Assembly: GCA_030630935.1 (NCBI GenBank) | Contig: DAOVMD010000185.1 | Coordinates: forward strand, 1 to 6,416 | DNA: 6,416 nucleotides | Source: Candidatus Mcinerneyibacteriota bacterium | GTDB lineage: Bacteria; AUK180; JAQVHJ01 | Direction of reading: 5' to 3' | Shown here: piece by piece, positions 6,174 to 6,416 of the stretch | Layout: every line of letters starts with the position of its first letter | Position numbering within the stretch: the stretch's first letter is position 1 | Program-made: the position numbers and the translations under genes | Notes under the pieces: generated by a model | The model's input: only the letters and a program-made list of their open reading frames with translations | Database searches by the model: none | What the model was told of the DNA's origin: nothing

Positions 6174-6416
6174 TAAAGAACAGTTTCGCTTCGCTCAACA
6201 TTTAATATTTATGGTTGATGGTTATTGGCAAGATAAAAGGAGACCACTTTTTTATTAATATAGAGAGCTTCAGGAATGTTCATAATATTAACAGCATGCT
6301 TATAATATAATTTTTTAATTTTCCTGATGCAAAGGAATATTTTCCTAATATGGGTACTCTGTTCTCTTTGTAGATATTAGAAAACCGAGGGTAGAGAATA
6401 GAGTTATATAAGCTTG
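6174..6416. other. AT-rich right-end region without a supported gene
   Basis: These 243 bases after the protease gene contain no frame with both a ribosome binding site and a convincing length. A short GC-richer patch, TTTCGCTTCGCTCAAC (about 6185-6199), stands out just after the stop codons. No hairpin followed by a T-run is clear enough to call a terminator; AAAAG/CTTTT around 6236-6251 is A/T only. From 6218 the frame reads 30 codons from an ATG to TAA, then continues protein-like past that stop; it is discussed as a possible decayed gene. Confidence 0.5.
6279..6306 (+). promoter_or_regulatory. Weak promoter-like sequence pointing out of the window
   Basis: TTCATA (6279-6284) and a perfect TATAAT (6301-6306) are 16 bases apart. 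The -10 matches consensus but the -35 has only four of six bases and the spacing is short. In such AT-rich DNA a TATAAT can arise by chance. If real, it would start transcription near 6313 toward a gene beyond the right edge. Confidence 0.22.

Noticed and set aside
6211-6258. A 15-codon frame starting at the ATG at 6211
   Set aside because: Very short, no Shine-Dalgarno at a useful distance, and expected by chance in this sequence.
6320-6347. Alternating TTCCT/AGGAA/TTCCT segments that can form small hairpins
   Set aside because: Stems of only five pairs in AT-rich DNA, with no flanking signal that gives them meaning.
1-6416. CRISPR array, tRNA or rRNA gene, transposase gene
   Set aside because: No regularly spaced direct repeats, no cloverleaf or rRNA-like stretch, and no transposase or integrase coding sequence were seen on either strand.

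Overview
The window is AT-rich bacterial DNA with three complete genes and short intergenic spaces. The 864-residue TonB-dependent outer-membrane receptor starts with a carboxypeptidase-regulatory-like domain and ends in a C-terminal aromatic residue. Together with a periplasmic HtrA protease, this shows a diderm bacterium. The receptor style and its Asp/Gly/Glu-rich 'DG…GEP' insertion resemble members of the Fibrobacteres-Chlorobi-Bacteroidetes (FCB) group and related candidate phyla such as Cloacimonadota or Marinimicrobia. The two best promoters are of the classical sigma70 TTGACA/TATAAT kind, which argues against Bacteroidota proper. The taxonomic placement is an inference from memory of these families and is weak.

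Layout, left to right. Positions 1-144 are a non-coding flank holding a perfect 22-bp palindrome and a second, more GC-rich imperfect hairpin. A PutP-like sodium:solute symporter gene lies on the minus strand (145-1704). Positions 1705-1939 form a compact divergent control region with back-to-back promoters: an extended -10 promoter reading left into the symporter gene, and a consensus-perfect extended -10 promoter reading right into the receptor. The receptor gene (1940-4534, plus strand) is followed by a clear hairpin terminator (4560-4586). An HtrA/DegP-family serine protease gene (4692-6173, plus strand) follows with its own good ribosome binding site. The last 243 bases hold no gene I can support, only a weak promoter-like sequence and a frame that may be a decayed coding remnant.

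How the genes might work together: all three products act at the cell envelope. The receptor imports or binds an unknown ligand at the outer membrane, the symporter brings a small solute (probably proline or a related amino acid) across the inner membrane with sodium, and HtrA degrades or refolds damaged periplasmic and outer-membrane proteins. The shared control region raises the possibility that receptor and symporter respond together. The terminator makes HtrA likely to be a separate unit.

I do not see a clearly new multi-gene system here. The points most worth a second look are three EF-hand-like or half-EF-hand acidic motifs in the receptor's predicted loops, its very aromatic loop, the dispersed-repeat-like palindrome beside the symporter gene, the unusual receptor leader with two strong Shine-Dalgarno sequences, and the possible decayed frame at the right end.
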